In this document: positions 11,831 through 24,884 of the stretch, piece after piece | How positions within the stretch are numbered: position 1 is the stretch's first letter | Layout of the letters: each line of letters starts with the position of its first letter | Assembly (NCBI GenBank): GCA_958510825.1 | Contig: OY294045.1 | Span: 96,284,988-96,348,987, forward strand | From: Brachypterus glaber | Lineage: Eukaryota; Arthropoda; Insecta; Coleoptera; Kateretidae | Direction of reading: 5' to 3' | DNA length: 64,000 bases | Program-made: the position numbers and the translations under genes | Notes under the pieces: model-generated | The model's input: the letters and a program-made list of their open reading frames with translations, nothing else | What the model was told of the DNA's origin: nothing | Databases searched by the model: none

Positions 11831-12870
11831 ATCTTAAAATAAGTCACTCTTGATGATGTTTTTTTTTCTTTATAGTTTTGAAGACACTATTTTGAAGAAA
11901 AAAACATTATCCCATGAACCGTAAGAGTTGTACAAAAAGCGCTTAGTGTTTTGGGAGTTTAAAATCAAGTAGGGCAAGTTATAAAGAGTGACTTTTTTTG
12001 AGATCAAATAAAAAATAAAAAATAAATTCCTCTTTGTAACTCTATCTGGAGACATACTGTATAAATATCATTTATAATAAAATTTGTTAACCTTTTTGCT
12101 TATAAGCATATATGCTTAAAGACAGTTATAGGACTTGCACTATATAATATAGACTGTACTTTAACCTTACTTAATTATTACGGAAAATGTCAGTACATAT
12201 ACCACAACTAAAAATTTAAAATGTTGGGTTACCTCAGGGTTCTGTGATGTTAGCGTTTTCTATGAAAATGATGGTACCTAAAGCCCACCGTGCATCAGTA
12301 ATTGCTCATTTAAAATATATGAATTACATTTGTTTCTGTATATAAATTTACATTATATTGATGTTTATTTTTGTTTTTAGTTTTTCAATTTTCTTAGTAA
12401 AATAAACAAATTTTTTTGTTGCTGCAATATTCCCTTTTAAAAAGTTTTTTGGTTTATAACTTATAGCCTTTTTAATTAAAATTAGGATAAAATGAGCATA
12501 CATAAAATTAAAATTTAATATTATTGTAATACATTTATTCGTTGTAAAAAGAACCTCTACTAGTAAAAAGTCTTTTTTTCACCACCAGCCTAAAACCACA
12601 TCTTTATTACTGTTCTTTTCATTTGTAGAAATATTATTTCTCTACCTATGACGTCAGAGGTTCTAAAAATAATGAAATTGCACCATGGTTAATAATGAAT
12701 TTTTATTCAGCTGTTTTGGCATCTGTCGTTTTACTTAATTATTAAATCACATTGCTATTTACAAGTGTCTTTAGGCACCAAATTTATTTATTGCATGATA
12801 AATCAAAAAATATTAACTAAATTAGTACCTATAAAACATGTTTTACAAAAAAACACTTTGAAAAGTGAAA
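11831..12870. other. AT-rich DNA, no gene seen
   Basis: No coding pattern. A short inverted pair, AAGTCACTC (11845) and GAGTGACTT (11985), may belong to the Tc1-like remnant. Confidence 0.35.
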
Positions 12871-12874
12871 ATCA

Positions 12875-13412
12875 TTCATATTCAACCATAGATTATACAA
12901 CCCATATATTACCATCATAGATTACTAGAGGTACAACCCCCATATTATTGATTTTTGAGGCAATAGATTCTCCCTCACAGTTTTCGCCTGTCCCCTTATT
13001 TCTGGGGGAGTACCAGAATCATCACTTTGCATTTCACTTTCCATTTTTATATATTTTATTACACTTAACACGGAAACACTTTAACTTAATAATTTCAGCA
13101 GATCACCAGAAAAATTCTGCCAGAAATGTCAAGTTATTCATTTGTTTTTTAATGGCCGCGAACGGCCAGCGTGATATTTTAAATTTATAAGCTTTTTCAT
13201 TAAATTTTAGTAAAATAAATAAAAGTCCAAATAAATAAATAGCTAATTAATTGTACTGGTAGTGAAAAAAATACTATATTTTCCACGTGAGTGAAGATTT
13301 AACATTTTAGACCGCGTCTTGCGGGCTTCGCGCTAACGCGCTCATCCCGCAATTTGACGCAGGTCAAAAATGTTAAACTTCTCTCACTTGGTAAATAATA
13401 TACTATTATGTA
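12875..13412 (-). mobile_element. Element 5' end with hairpin and short ORF, copy 1
   Basis: Inverted copy of 51571-52080. On the minus strand a GC-rich hairpin (13271-13407) is followed by an ORF starting MESEMQSDDSGTPPEIRGQ and including VRENLLPQKS. The last stretch resembles the beginning of tyrosine-recombinase-like proteins of insect elements; that is a memory-based guess. Confidence 0.45.
13271..13407. repeat. GC-rich hairpin island
   Basis: TTTAACATTTT pairs with AAAATGTTAAA around GCGGG/CCCGC and a GCGCGTTAGCGC centre, in otherwise AT-rich DNA. A near-identical hairpin lies at 51571-51701. Confidence 0.65.
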
Positions 13413-13732
13413 AGTTAGAGCTATAATTATTTATATTAGGAGCTTGTTAAAAACGTAATAAGTTTAAAATACATTTAAAAACACGTTTCTTTTATCTAAA
13501 ACTTTATATTAGTGTACCTATTAAAAAACATTCTTTTTTGTCTAAAATTTTATAGTATTATAACAGCATTTTTAAAGTTATTACTAATTATTAATTAGTA
13601 ATTCGTAATTATTAGTTACGTAACTAACTGAATTAAAGTAATCTTTATTTATGTTAATACATACATAAAAAGTACATATTTCTCGTTTCTTGGCAAAATG
13701 CACTACTTTAATGAAGTTATTGAAAGTACTAC

Positions 13733-13895
13733 ACAGACAGCAAATAATAACTATTAGATATCCAGATATACTTTCTGGATATAGCGCATCTCCATTGAGT
13801 AGCCTGGATAGCCATTGGATATCCCATGGATATCCAAATGTCCGCCTATATCCAGGATATCCACTGGATATCCATGAGATATCCAATTTTTTAAC
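13733..13895. repeat. GGATATCC word array
   Basis: About ten GGATATCC/TGGATATCC words, many overlapping, in 160 bp. The left edge ACAGACAGCA resembles the termini of the element at 14374, but no right terminus was found, so this is probably a decayed relative. Confidence 0.55.
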
Positions 13896-14373
13896 CTTCT
13901 GAAAAATTTTGATTGCTTTTTTTTTACGTTTCTGAACGTTTTATATCCAAAAAATATATCCTAAACCAGAAGTAAAAATATAAAAAAATAAAAAAAAGTA
14001 TTAATTGAAACTGCGGCAATAAGAGAGACCTTAAAAATTTGATAAACAGTTGCAGTGGCATACCATGCAAGTCCTAGAAGATGGGGCAAAAAATATAGTT
14101 GTACATTATTTGTTGCTGTTGATACAAAAGTACTTTTTTTAACCATTCTAAATTAAAACAAAAGAAGAGAAGTTTAGGCTATAAAACAAAAAAAGAATCA
14201 GTCAAATCCATTAATTAGTTTTCGAAATATTTGAATTTAAAAAATGGCAATTTTTTAGGTGTCCGGAATTTAATGTCCGGGGGTGTATATCATTAAAGTA
14301 GCATGCCCTAAAATTGTATTGAAAATTATTTCTCATCCCTGGTTGAAAATAACGTTAAAACGACTTGACCTAA

Positions 14374-15057
14374 CCCAGACAGCACATGATATCTTAAAGA
14401 CGTCTTTTTTAGATCTTAATTATGTATGGACGCCTAAAGACATAAAAAGGATATCTTATGGACTTCTTTTTAGGGACGTTTAAAAGATATCTGATTATGA
14501 TGTCTATAAGATGTTTTTTAAGTATCGGTACAAGACGTCTTAACTTCGATACTAAAAATATACTAAAAATATATTATAACACAATCAACTATTAAAAAAA
14601 CTACCATTTTTTTAAAGATCTTTTTTTGAAAAACAAAAAAATAGAAAAAAAAATCTTTTACGTTTTTTTTAATTTTTTTAACGAAAAACGAAAAAATAAA
14701 AAAAAATAAAAAAGAAATTAAAAAAAAAAAACTGAAAAAAAAATTAAAAAAAAATCACATTTTTTTAAGATCTTTTTTTTGACAAACAAATTACCTCTGA
14801 TTCTAATACTTACGCTTTTAATATCAATACCCAGCAACGTAAATGGGAGGGGGTGTTATGTTGTAAAGTCGCCTGTGCAAGGCGTCAGTAAGGAGTCTTA
14901 AAAAAGATGTCTTAAAGACGTTACCTTTTGTAACAAACGACGTCGTTAAGACGTCTTTAAGATGCATATACGGCGAAAACCGACGTTTTTAAGACATCTT
15001 GAATGACGAGCTACGATATCTTTAAGATCTCTTTAAGTCATCTTTGTGCTGTCTGGG
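14374..15057. mobile_element. Non-autonomous DNA element, CCCAGACAGCACA termini, AAGACGTCTT array
   Basis: 684 bp; inverted ends CCCAGACAGCACA; AA on both sides. The flanking halves (14374-14530 and 14880-15057) are arrays of AAGACGTCTT/TTAAAGACG words; the centre is a long A/T-homopolymer stretch. No ORF. Confidence 0.78.
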
Positions 15058-15246
15058 AACGTTAGATAAATGTGGTTTGAATGTTAGAAGCCTAACGTTA
15101 GAAGTATTATTAAACGTTAAATAAACGTTATTCTAACGTTAGGAAACTAACGTTAGGAAACTAACGTTAGAAATTCTAACGTTAGACATCGGGACATTTA
15201 CACATTAAATACGCGTTAGAAAAAAAGTTAAATTTCTACTAGGGCA
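15058..15246. repeat. CTAACGTTAG word array
   Basis: About ten AACGTTAG/CTAACGTT words. TGCCCTA at 14305 and TAGGGCA at 15240 could be the ends of one element into which the 14374 element inserted. Confidence 0.5.
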
Positions 15247-15660
15247 CCTGTATACATATATACTTTTATGCATTATTAAAATATATATAGATTTTTAATG
15301 TACACTATGAATACTCCTGGGTAAGAATTTGATTAAAAATACTATGATTGGTGTTAAGGCATATCTATAAAATAGAAACTATAACAATATGATTGAACAT
15401 TTTTAACAATTTTTACAGAAAAAGCTCACTAAAAAACGTTAGTAGAAAAATCACTATCGTTTTCACTAGGTAAATTTACAATTAACCATTTCATTAGAGT
15501 TTCTATTACGTAGGTATAAGATTTTATTATACATACGCGGATTAAAATTTTAAAGGGGGTTTAAATCGTTGAAATCTAAAATACCTACAATAATTTACCC
15601 CTATGATTATTTTGTAATTTTATAATTTTGAACAAATACAAGGTACTAAAAAAGACATAT

Positions 15661-16341
15661 CCCATATAGCACCGGTCGTCCAATGGACGTCCATTTTAGA
15701 TGCCTTTTAAGTACAATGGATGTACTGTGTACTGATGTACTGTGTACGTCCATATATTTACATCCTTTGTACGACTATTAGTGGACGTCCATTCAGTGTC
15801 CATTTTACGCCTACAACTTCAGCTCTCTACGTTTATTCTAAGTGGGTGAAACAGAGAGAGGGTAAACTTAACCTTATGGGGTGTGATGGGAAGATAAGGG
15901 GGAATGTAACATTCATTTTAAAATTTGATTATCACTGGATGAGTATGTAACCTAATTTTAGTTTTAAATTATCTCGTGGGTAATAAATTGATTTTTTAAA
16001 TTTTAGGGGTGGGGGGGTTGGGTTTTATATAAAATTGTATTGTCAGATGAGCATGTGTAAGTGGTCAAAAAATCCTTTGGCAGATTTGCCCTAAACAAAC
16101 AAACAACAACAACCATTGCAAGTTAAATAACAGTTTTTCACAGTCGCAAAAACCAGTTAAGTAAGCAAAAGCAAGTCCTATGGATGATGGATGGATGGTT
16201 TGAACGTACACAGTTGTGTCATCTGGACTCTAAACGGATGTCCATGGGACGTCCATAGAGAAATGGGCATCCTATGGACATATATCCGTCCATGAACATA
16301 TGTCCATTGGACGTCCATAGTATCACTTTGTGCTATCTGGG
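15661..16341. mobile_element. Non-autonomous DNA element with TGGACGTCCA array
   Basis: 681 bp; ends CCCATATAGCAC and CCCAGATAGCACA inverted; AT on both sides. Both subterminal regions repeat TGGACGTCCA/GGACGTCC. The centre has a G-rich run at 16005-16022. No transposase ORF. Confidence 0.75.
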
Positions 16342-16344
16342 ATC

Positions 16345-17740
16345 TAGTGTCCCTAATATGAAAACTCTTTTTACACATAACTGCACTACTGTATACTATG
16401 TTTTATTGAGTTAACATTTAAAAAGTCTTTATGATATGTTAAAATTTATTTTATTAATATTTTAAAATAACTGTTTACCAATTTTTTTTACAACTTTCAC
16501 TCACTACTATTATATGAACCAAATAAAAAAATAAGAGATCGGCGTTTGAGGTAGGTATACTTTGTATTAATCTTTTTAATAATGAGGGATCATACTTTAA
16601 ATACATTTTTTTAATGTTCCTCCACGTGTCCACATGTCACCTTCCACGCCTTTCTCTCCCCTCTATAAATACGTAACGCTAGCAGCCAAGACCCCCAAAC
16701 AAAATTTGGTAAAAAAAAACAAATCATTATTTCTTTATAAATATTAAGGTGCGTGAGGCAATTATTTCCATGTTAAGACGTTTTATTTTTTACTGCATTC
16801 AAATTTATTTGTAAGCACCTGAAACTTTACTACATTAACAATAAACATATCTTTATTGTAACAATATTAGGAACCCATGTCCCAAACTTACAAACAATTA
16901 ACAAATAAGAAAATATTGTGGCACAATAAGAATTTCAGCTGTTTTTAGGTACAATTTGGGCACTTAAGTAACAATTTGTCACTTTTAGTAAGCCCCACGC
17001 ACACTTTATGTGCCTATCGATTACAAACTCATGTCTGCGTGCCGATTCTCTTCGAAGAATAAGCAACAACTAAGATTTAGTACTCGCTGATTTCCTCGTT
17101 ACTTTATTTTCTTGTTGTTTTAGTCATTTTTTGTTGTCAACTACTTCGCATGGCAATACTACACTCAGAAAAATCTCATCTTGTAAAATCAATAAGAAAT
17201 TATTTTAATTTAAAAACATTGCTTTTTAAAATATTAAAATTAAAATCTTTACGTTTTAGTTATGAATAATATTAATTTAAAAAAATAATTTTTACACCAA
17301 AACGTTTTTCACTTTTAGTAAAAGTATTGTCCCTAACTTTCTAATTTTAAGGTTTTTAATTTACAAGTTCCTCTTAGTTAATAATTCTTAACCAGTTAGG
17401 TAAAGATTATTTATTTCAAAATGAATTCTTTTTAAAATAACCAGTTTTTGTATTCAAATCATTTAAGTTTACAAATAATTTAAAAGGAAGCATTTTTCAA
17501 ATTACAATGAATATTTTTATTTTTACAATGGCTTATAAAATAAAAAAATATATTTTTGAATTAACAAAAAATACTGTCGGAGCAAAAACATATTGGTTTT
17601 CTTTTAAATCATATGACTTTTGTTTCATTTTACGACGATTTTTCTCCGAGTGTAGGAACAAAGCCCCAAAAAATTACCTTTCCGCTTCTTTATTGAGTGA
17701 AACAAAATATGGGCCAAGAAATGCATGCTTGTTCCTACCC
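16345..17740. other. AT-rich DNA with possible small elements
   Basis: No gene. Candidate elements: 16749-17003 with GTGCGTGAGGC facing GCCCCACGCAC, and 17161-17658 with TACACTCAGAAAAATC facing GATTTTTCTCCGAGTGTA. Both lack ORFs. Boundaries are tentative. Confidence 0.35.
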
Positions 17741-19075
17741 GGACAACATTTGCTATTTCACGTGGAAGTCATTATGACATAATTTAATGATTTTCTCTGA
17801 GTTCATGAACGCATACAGATGACTCCTTTTTGTGAAGTCATTACGAGATCATGTCATGAAGATCTAGCAGCGATCTACGGAATGCGCATGAGCAAACTTT
17901 AAATTAACCGCGAAATTTAAATTGACCGCCATATTTAAAATTTAAAAAAAAGGAAAGGAAATTTTCTTAATTACCCTGCTTAATAAAAAGATCATACACT
18001 CACATACCTTTTTGCTCATATCTTGAAAACGCGAAGAGATACCAAAAAAATAACGAAAAAATCGACCCCCTAGGACTCCACACAAGTCCATTTTCAACAA
18101 CTTGAGGACACCGGGATGTTCCCACTGAGAACTTCCCAGTGGGAATGTTCCACAAGAGGAACTAGTTCCTCTAGGCTAAAGCCTCCAGATATCTACGGCT
18201 CACCATACTCGCTTACTAGAATATAAATTGTATTTTTATTTTTTATTTTTAAATTCTATTTTGATTATTTTTTAATTTTCATATATGTATTTTTTTTCTT
18301 TTCATTCAGTTATATATAAATATGTTTTGCTTAAACCAAAATGTTATTTTCTCATGTACACTGCACACAAGCTATTTTATATGCTTAGGCAGTGCACAGA
18401 GGAATATTATTAAGTATTATAACTTGTAATTATTATTTGTCTACTGAATAAACATATTATTATTATATTATTATACCAATCCTATAATGTGTATCGAATT
18501 AGCTGACCAGTAAGTTAATTACTAGTTATTACTAGTAGTATATCCTTATACCCTGCTGAAAATTACGGGTCTGGGCGGGTATAAATGGTGCATAAACCGG
18601 ACTTGAGTGGATGAAGGTGAACCGCTTAAGTCCGGTCTATGCAACATTTATACCCGCGCAGACCCGTCATTTTCAATAGGGTAAAGACAGCTGTCTTTTA
18701 ATACTAGTATTCCTAGAAGGCGACTTTATTCGTTTAAAAAGTTTAGTTAGTGGTAGGAAATAAAATGTGGCGCCACCTATAGCATAACGCTGGCAAGTGC
18801 ACTGAAATTGAAACATTACAGAAGTCTGTACTATTCGGCAATCGTTCTTAATCGGGTCCCGAGCAACATTTGCTATTTCACGTGGAAGTCATTATGACAT
18901 CATTTAATGATATAACGTTAAATTTATAAACCTCATGACAAACTCATAACAAACTCATAACATGATTACAAAATCATGAGATGTGCTCATCATGATGTTC
19001 GTATGAGTACAAAACTTGGAAATCATAACATGATGCTCTCATAAGGCCTCATGAGTTTATGGATGTTTATGGATC
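17741..19075. repeat. Two related repeats with CATGA words
   Basis: ACATTTGCTATTTCACGTGG opens related repeats at about 17748 and 18867, preceded by CCCGGACA or CCCGAGCA. TCATGA/CATGAG/ATCATG words are dense at 18930-19070. Right ends were not found. The hairpin 18549-18683 lies between the two repeats. Confidence 0.45.
18549..18683. repeat. 135-bp near-perfect hairpin
   Basis: TACCCTGCTGAAAATTACGG pairs with the reverse complement at 18660-18683. GGGTATAAATG and ACCGGACTTGAG are likewise mirrored. It is richer in G+C than its surroundings. No TA duplication was evident. Confidence 0.65.
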
Positions 19076-19079
19076 TTGT

Positions 19080-20117
19080 TACGTTCTTGCCCTGCAATAA
19101 TCGATGCTATCCGGCTGGCACAGTTTTACAAATTCTTATAGTGGAAGAGCACGAAACACGAACTGAGTTTTTGTGTACGTCATTACCAACTGAATACAGA
19201 TATATCATATTTACAGGAATCTTTTCGATATAACAGATATATCTACTGGCAGTGTTATTTATGATACAGAGGACGAACCAACAAGTGTAAGAGGGGGGGG
19301 GGGGTGGCAATATTAGGAATATGACAATAATTGGCTCACCCACCTTAAATAGCGTACGTAAGACTCCATCAGTCCCCCTCCCCCTCGTAACGCGTAACGC
19401 TAAGCACTAACCCCTTCCGTGCGTTGCATATTTAAAGTATGACCCCAAAGTAATAAGCAGTAGCCGGCGTATTTTCAGTTGTAGTCCAGTCTTTAGGTCA
19501 ATAAAAGGGGCTTTACCTGGAAATAATTCAGGGAATTTTTATTTTCGGTTTATTGGGTAGGATTAATTGCCGTAAATAAAAAAACAATTTTGCGACGTTC
19601 AACTCGATTTGGAAGTGTCATTTTTCAACGTGTTTTTCACAAAAAACGGATTTTTAAAATATCTCTTAAACGTTACACTTTTCGAAAAACCAAAATTGTT
19701 CTTTATCGTCGGTTAGGCATGCCCCTGAGAACATTTTGGGTGAAAATAAAAAAAAATTATCTGGCACTTTCTTTTTAATTTACGTAAAATTTTTTTTGTT
19801 TTTAATAATTTGCACATTTGTGCCCCATTATTTCGAGTAAACAGAATTTCGATTGAATCACCATTGTATTAAGCATAAAAAAACCTTCCTAATCGAGTTA
19901 TAAAGAAAAATCTAAAACCCTACAGTGTAACGTTGAAGGCGGTGCCCTGAATTAGCTATAAGTCGTAAAAAAAATACATGACACAAAAAATGTTGAAGAT
20001 TTGGTGCTCTTTATTTTCATATCAAAAGTTTTTTGTTCTAGGATGCACCGATCTTGAGATATTTTAAAAAGTCTGTTTTTTGTGAATAATAAGTTAAAAA
20101 AAAAATGATAGTTCCAA
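19080..20117. other. No gene recognised
   Basis: AT-rich, with a G(12) run near 19293. Open frames here are short and unlike any family. No repeat structure beyond homopolymers was seen. Confidence 0.3.
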
Positions 20118-20119
20118 AT

Positions 20120-20694
20120 CCCAGACAGCACAAAGATGACTTAAAGAGATCTTAAAGATGTCGTAGCTCTTCATTCAAAACGTCTTAAGAACGTCGGTTT
20201 TCGCCGTATATGCGTCTTAACGACGTCGTATGTTACAAAAGGTAACGTATTTAAGACATCTGACGCCTTGCACAGGCGACTTTACAGCATAAGACCCCCT
20301 CCCATTTACGTTGCTAGGTACGGTCGATATAAAAAGCGTAATAAGAATTAGAATGAGAGGTAATTTGTTTTTAAAAAAAAGATCTTAAAAAATGTGATTT
20401 TTTTAAATTTTTTTTTTAATTTTTTTTTCAGTTTTTTTTTGAAAATTTCTTTTTTAAATTTTTCTTTTAATTTTTTCGTTTTTCGTAAAAAGAAAATTAA
20501 AAAAAAATGCGATGAGTATCGAAGCTAAGACGTCTTGTACCGATACTTAAAAGACATCTTATAGACATCATAATCCTATATCTTTTAAACATCCCTAAAA
20601 AGAAGTCCATAAGATATCCTTTTTATGTCTTTAAGCGTTCAGAAATAATTAAGATCTAAAAAAGACGTCTTTAAGATATCATGTGCTGTCTGGG
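20120..20694. mobile_element. Non-autonomous DNA element, CCCAGACAGCACA termini, second copy
   Basis: 575 bp, reversed relative to 14374-15057 and shorter in the A/T centre. It has the same ends and the same AAGACGTCTT words, with AT on both sides (20118-20119 and 20695-20696). Confidence 0.78.
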
Positions 20695-20737
20695 ATCGAG
20701 TCAATGTCGCAAAATTATTTATTTGCGGCCTTAAACC

Positions 20738-21300
20738 CTACCTGCTTAATTGCTTAATGAGTTTTTGACAGTGGTTATTCCAGCTTAGTGTTTCATCGAC
20801 TGTTATTCCTAGGAAGGAAACATTGTTTTCTTGTGTAAGTTCAATACCATTTAAGGTTAAGTTAACAGGATTTGTGTTTCTTTTTTGTGCAGTGTGAAAT
20901 CGTAAAAAAGTGGTTTTAGTAACATTTAAAAATAAAGAATTTGCATTAAACCACAGGGATAAGTGTCGACAAACTACATCAAGATAGAAATTTAAGTCTA
21001 CATCAGATCTAAAAGAAATAAGTAATGAGGTGTCATCTGCGTACATTACTAAAATTTGTTTTAAATATGCTGGTAAATCGTTAATGAAAAGAACGAATAA
21101 TACGGGCCCCAATATAGATCCCTGTGGGACACCTATATACGATACCCAAAATAACGTTTTTTTCTGCGACGACAGTTCAGGTTTTGACTCAACCATAAAA
21201 ACTACCGTCTTTACCGGGAGTGCTAATTTTTGCCTGAGCTTTCGCGAGAACTTTATTGTGCCAAGAAGCCCTTACTTCAGTGTGTCGCCGGCCAGAATAT
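20738..21300 (-). pseudogene. Non-LTR retrotransposon reverse transcriptase fragment
   Basis: The minus strand encodes GVPQGSILGPVLFVLFINDLP, MYADDTSLL and FLGITVDETLSW, which are RT palm motifs including the catalytic YADD and the motif D/E region, as in Jockey/CR1-type elements. It is truncated on both sides: fingers, endonuclease and RNase H parts are missing. Confidence 0.85.
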
Positions 21301-21704
21301 GCCTTGTAAGTCCTAAAACCTTTTATTTTACCTTTTTCTACGGTGCTTGTTTCTGATAATTGTTTCTTAATTGTCTTGAGTATTTCTAGTTATTTTTATT
21401 GTTTTTTATTATTTCTATATTATTTTTGATTTACTGTTTTTCAGTAGTTTTCCAAGTGGATAAATTGATTTTCTATTTGGTTTACAACTGAGTAAAATAT
21501 CATTCTAATTGTATTTCATTAGAATAGATTTTACTTATTTTAATATACGAATAAGTATAATTTTTATACTTATTGCGGCGTTGGGCCGTAGGGGTTTTAT
21601 TTTAAGGGTTAATTGCGCCTAAGCTTGCTCTCGACTCACTAGAATTAGGTTCTAGCATAATTACTATATTTTCTTATATGTGTATATTTCTTTTATTGTG
21701 TACT

Positions 21705-22611
21705 ATAGAGGAAATGCGCCTAATGTCGGATGGTTTCCAAATTTCGGATAGTAGTGTATTTAAGATACTCTCTGCAAAGGTAAACAGAAACCTACTTTTA
21801 TGTGAAGCCAAAAGTCAAACTAAATCCGTCCTGTAATATGATAACGGTAGAGATTCTCCCCTTTAAATGGCAGCACAAATCGTTTATATTGCAATTGGCA
21901 GTTTTGTGCTCAGTTGCATTATTATGCTTGTTTATTTTATAAATAATCGTTATAAAAGTTCGTGATTCTGTCTTGGGTAAGTTATGATGTTAGTTAAGTT
22001 GATCCACTATTCATAATTAAGCAATTTGAAAACGTAAACATTCTACAAATTTCTAATCTAAAAAGCAGAAAGTTGCCTAATTTTGGATAGACCATTTTTA
22101 TGCATTTGATTCCCAATTTCGGATATCCGCAAGGTAATTATTATTCAGGATAACCAACCATTAATTATTATTTTTATAATGATACAACAAACTAAGATAA
22201 ACAATTTTGAAAAAACGAAAATTACCTAAGATACTAAGATATTCGAAATTGGGAATCTAAAATTATAGTTTCTATAGTATTTCGTAGAAAATCGCTTAAT
22301 GATTAAATTACGTCTTAAATGTGAAGGAATAACAAGAAACATAAGCAATGGGATCCAGATCTACTCTTGAAAAAATTTTTTCGGATATGTCCGAAATTAG
22401 GAGCCCTTTTTCAAATGCACAAAAATGCTCTGATTTTTTTTAACCGTGTTTTTTGGAAAAAATAAACTGTAATAAAATTGCTTTTATAATAAATCATGGT
22501 TCGCTATAATAAGTTGTATCTGGTTATATAAAAAAAATATTAAAAAGTAATACCGAGTATTAAATATTGAATATATTGTAAATGTTATCCGAAATTAGGC
22601 GACTTTCCTCT
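21705..22611. mobile_element. Non-autonomous DNA element with CCTAATTTCGGAT array
   Basis: Inverted ends TAGAGGAAANNCGCCTAAT. At least six copies of CCNAATTTCGGATA occur in both orientations (21718, 21750, 22078, 22112, near 22240 inverted, 22380, 22580). No ORF. Flanks resemble a TA duplication. Confidence 0.6.
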
Positions 22612-22614
22612 ACT

Positions 22615-23730
22615 ATACGCTACTGAACAATATACCTGTTAATTATTTACCCTTTTGTTTCAATACTTTCTGCATTTCAGGAGTAGTAAAATCTACTTAG
22701 GGAACTATAATAAATCCGAGTGATACAAGTTCAATAGTATAATTTCTTACTAGAATTATTGAACTGGTACACTCAGAGAAATAACTATCAGATTTCATAA
22801 AATATTTATTAAACTTAAATAACTCTGGTAAGCATAGCTTTGAAGTACAGCGGATCCTTTTATTTGATCCTGGTGGCAGCGTTTGTAGTGAGAGGCCAAA
22901 GGAGCATTAAACTATTTTTCAACCCCAAAAAGTGGGGTTTAGTACAGTGCAAAAAAAATATTTATGAAATAATTTAAATTGTTTTTTGCCTTTGGGACAC
23001 GAAAGGAGTACTAATTTGTTATTGATCCAAATTATTACAGATTAAAAAATACCTACCCTGACTTATTGAATAAAATCGATAAAATCGTTAATCCGGCTTT
23101 ATGAATCTCCACTCCTATAGGAGTGGAGTCCCATATATGGCCCTTAATTATAAAAATACACTATGTTTTGGAACATTTTCATTTAAATTTAACATTTAAA
23201 AACATTAAAATATTTCTTCTATAATTATTCAACAACATTATAAAATAACAAAATAATCAAATCTAACAAATCCTTAAAATTAAGGACCTCAAATATATTT
23301 ATAATATTAATTAAACAATTATTTAATTGACTTTTACAATTTAAATATAACACTTTTCCACTTTTTTTTTTGATTTATTTTAACTTTATTTTTAAAAGTT
23401 CATTTTCCCTTAAAAAAACACTAATCACATAGTTAAATCGTTTATTTAACTTTTAATTTTCTTCGTAAAAATGTATATTATTTAAATTAAATAAGTACGA
23501 CGTTTTATTTTTTATTGATAATGGCCATGTCTTGAGTACCGACACCAGTACCTCCTGATTTTTGCCACAACGTATTCATAGTCACGGATCAAGAGACCTC
23601 TAATTGGAAAGGTAGGACCGGGGAAACACCCGGTGGCGGGCAAGAGTAGTCAGTCGTCTGCTTCCATGCCTGTGAAATTTAGGAATATTGTAGTATACTA
23701 AATTGAAAGTTTTTGTCTGATTCGTATAAT
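22615..23730. other. AT-rich DNA, no gene seen
   Basis: No coding pattern. A short G+C-richer stretch at 23530-23680 (CCGGGGAAACACCCGGTGG) was not recognised. Confidence 0.3.
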
Positions 23731-23732
23731 TT

Positions 23733-24014
23733 AGCTTTTTGATTTTTGGGGAATAGGGCTTTGGATCTGACTAAAATTGTTATCTAATTTTGCTGTGACG
23801 TTTCGACGATGGATTTTCGTTGTTTTCGAACAGAGAATTAAAGCCAAAGATTAGTCATTTTGTTTATGTGAGTGTTTACTGTTAGTGACAATGACTAATC
23901 TTTGGCTTTAATTCTTTGTTCGAAAAAGACGAAAATCCATCGTCGAAACGTCACAGCAAAATTAGATAACAATTTTAGTCAGATCCAAAGCCCTATTCCC
24001 CAAAACTCAAAAAG
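23733..24014. mobile_element. Foldback element with Penelope-type GAAACGTC core
   Basis: Arms of about 125 bp (23733-23860 and 23888-24014) are inverted copies. Each has TCGTCGAAACGTCACAG preceded by a short stem GACGA...TCGTC, again a hammerhead-like stem II plus GAAAC. A degraded relative lies at 24515-24705. Confidence 0.55.
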
Positions 24015-24884
24015 CTATATTGTAGTATACGTTTTTGAACGATTTATCACGGTGGTTTTTTGCAAATTTTAACTTTTTGTTTCCGACCCCTGATTTAGGC
24101 AAATATAAAAAAAAATCGACCAAAATCCAAAAATGGATTTTTTTTTTAAATTTAGCTTGACTTCACCCTAAACAAACCTTAAAACGATAATTCATTAGAA
24201 AAACAAAATATGACCTTGACGTTGAAGATACGGCTTTTTGTAATGTAGTGACTATAATTAATAATTTTACTACTATATATAAAATATATAAATCTGTTTA
24301 GTTCTCTACAGGCACGTCCTATGAACATAGTACAATAAATTAGAAAAAACGTAAAAAAAAACGATCGATCCGGTCGATTTATTTTTATATTTGCCTAAAT
24401 TGCTTCTTATGGTGTGTTTAATCAATTTGAAAAAAAATCAGGGGTCGGAAACAAAAAGTTAAAATTTGCAAAAAAAACCAGCGTGTTTATATTAGAATTT
24501 TATTGTTTTTTATTTATTTTTGGAATAGGTCTTTGAGTCTGACTTAAATTAGTTATTTACTGTATTTTTTCGACGATGGACTTCGTTTTAAAATATTTGA
24601 CTTTAATTCTGTCTTTAAAACCAACGAAGGCACATCCTCGAAACGTCAGGTAAATTAAAAAATCAAGTTTAGTCAGATTCGAAGTCCTATCCCCTAGAAA
24701 AACTAAATATTCTGGATTCAAGAGTATTTAAGAATTTGTTATTTACTTATATTTATAATCAATTATATATTATATTATATTTATAATCAATTATATATAT
24801 TTATAATTAAATCAAAGGAAGCCATTTTTAAGTCGCAATCTATGTAAAGTCATCTATTTATTTACGTTGAAATTAAATAAGGTA

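Noticed and set aside
13584..13902. Overlapping ORFs on both strands rich in ISSGYPGY / YPDILSGY repeats
   Set aside because: They are the GGATATCC word array translated in either direction; a palindromic array gives open frames on both strands.
21030..21356. 108-codon plus-strand ORF
   Set aside because: It is the antisense shadow of the reverse transcriptase fragment at 20738-21300.
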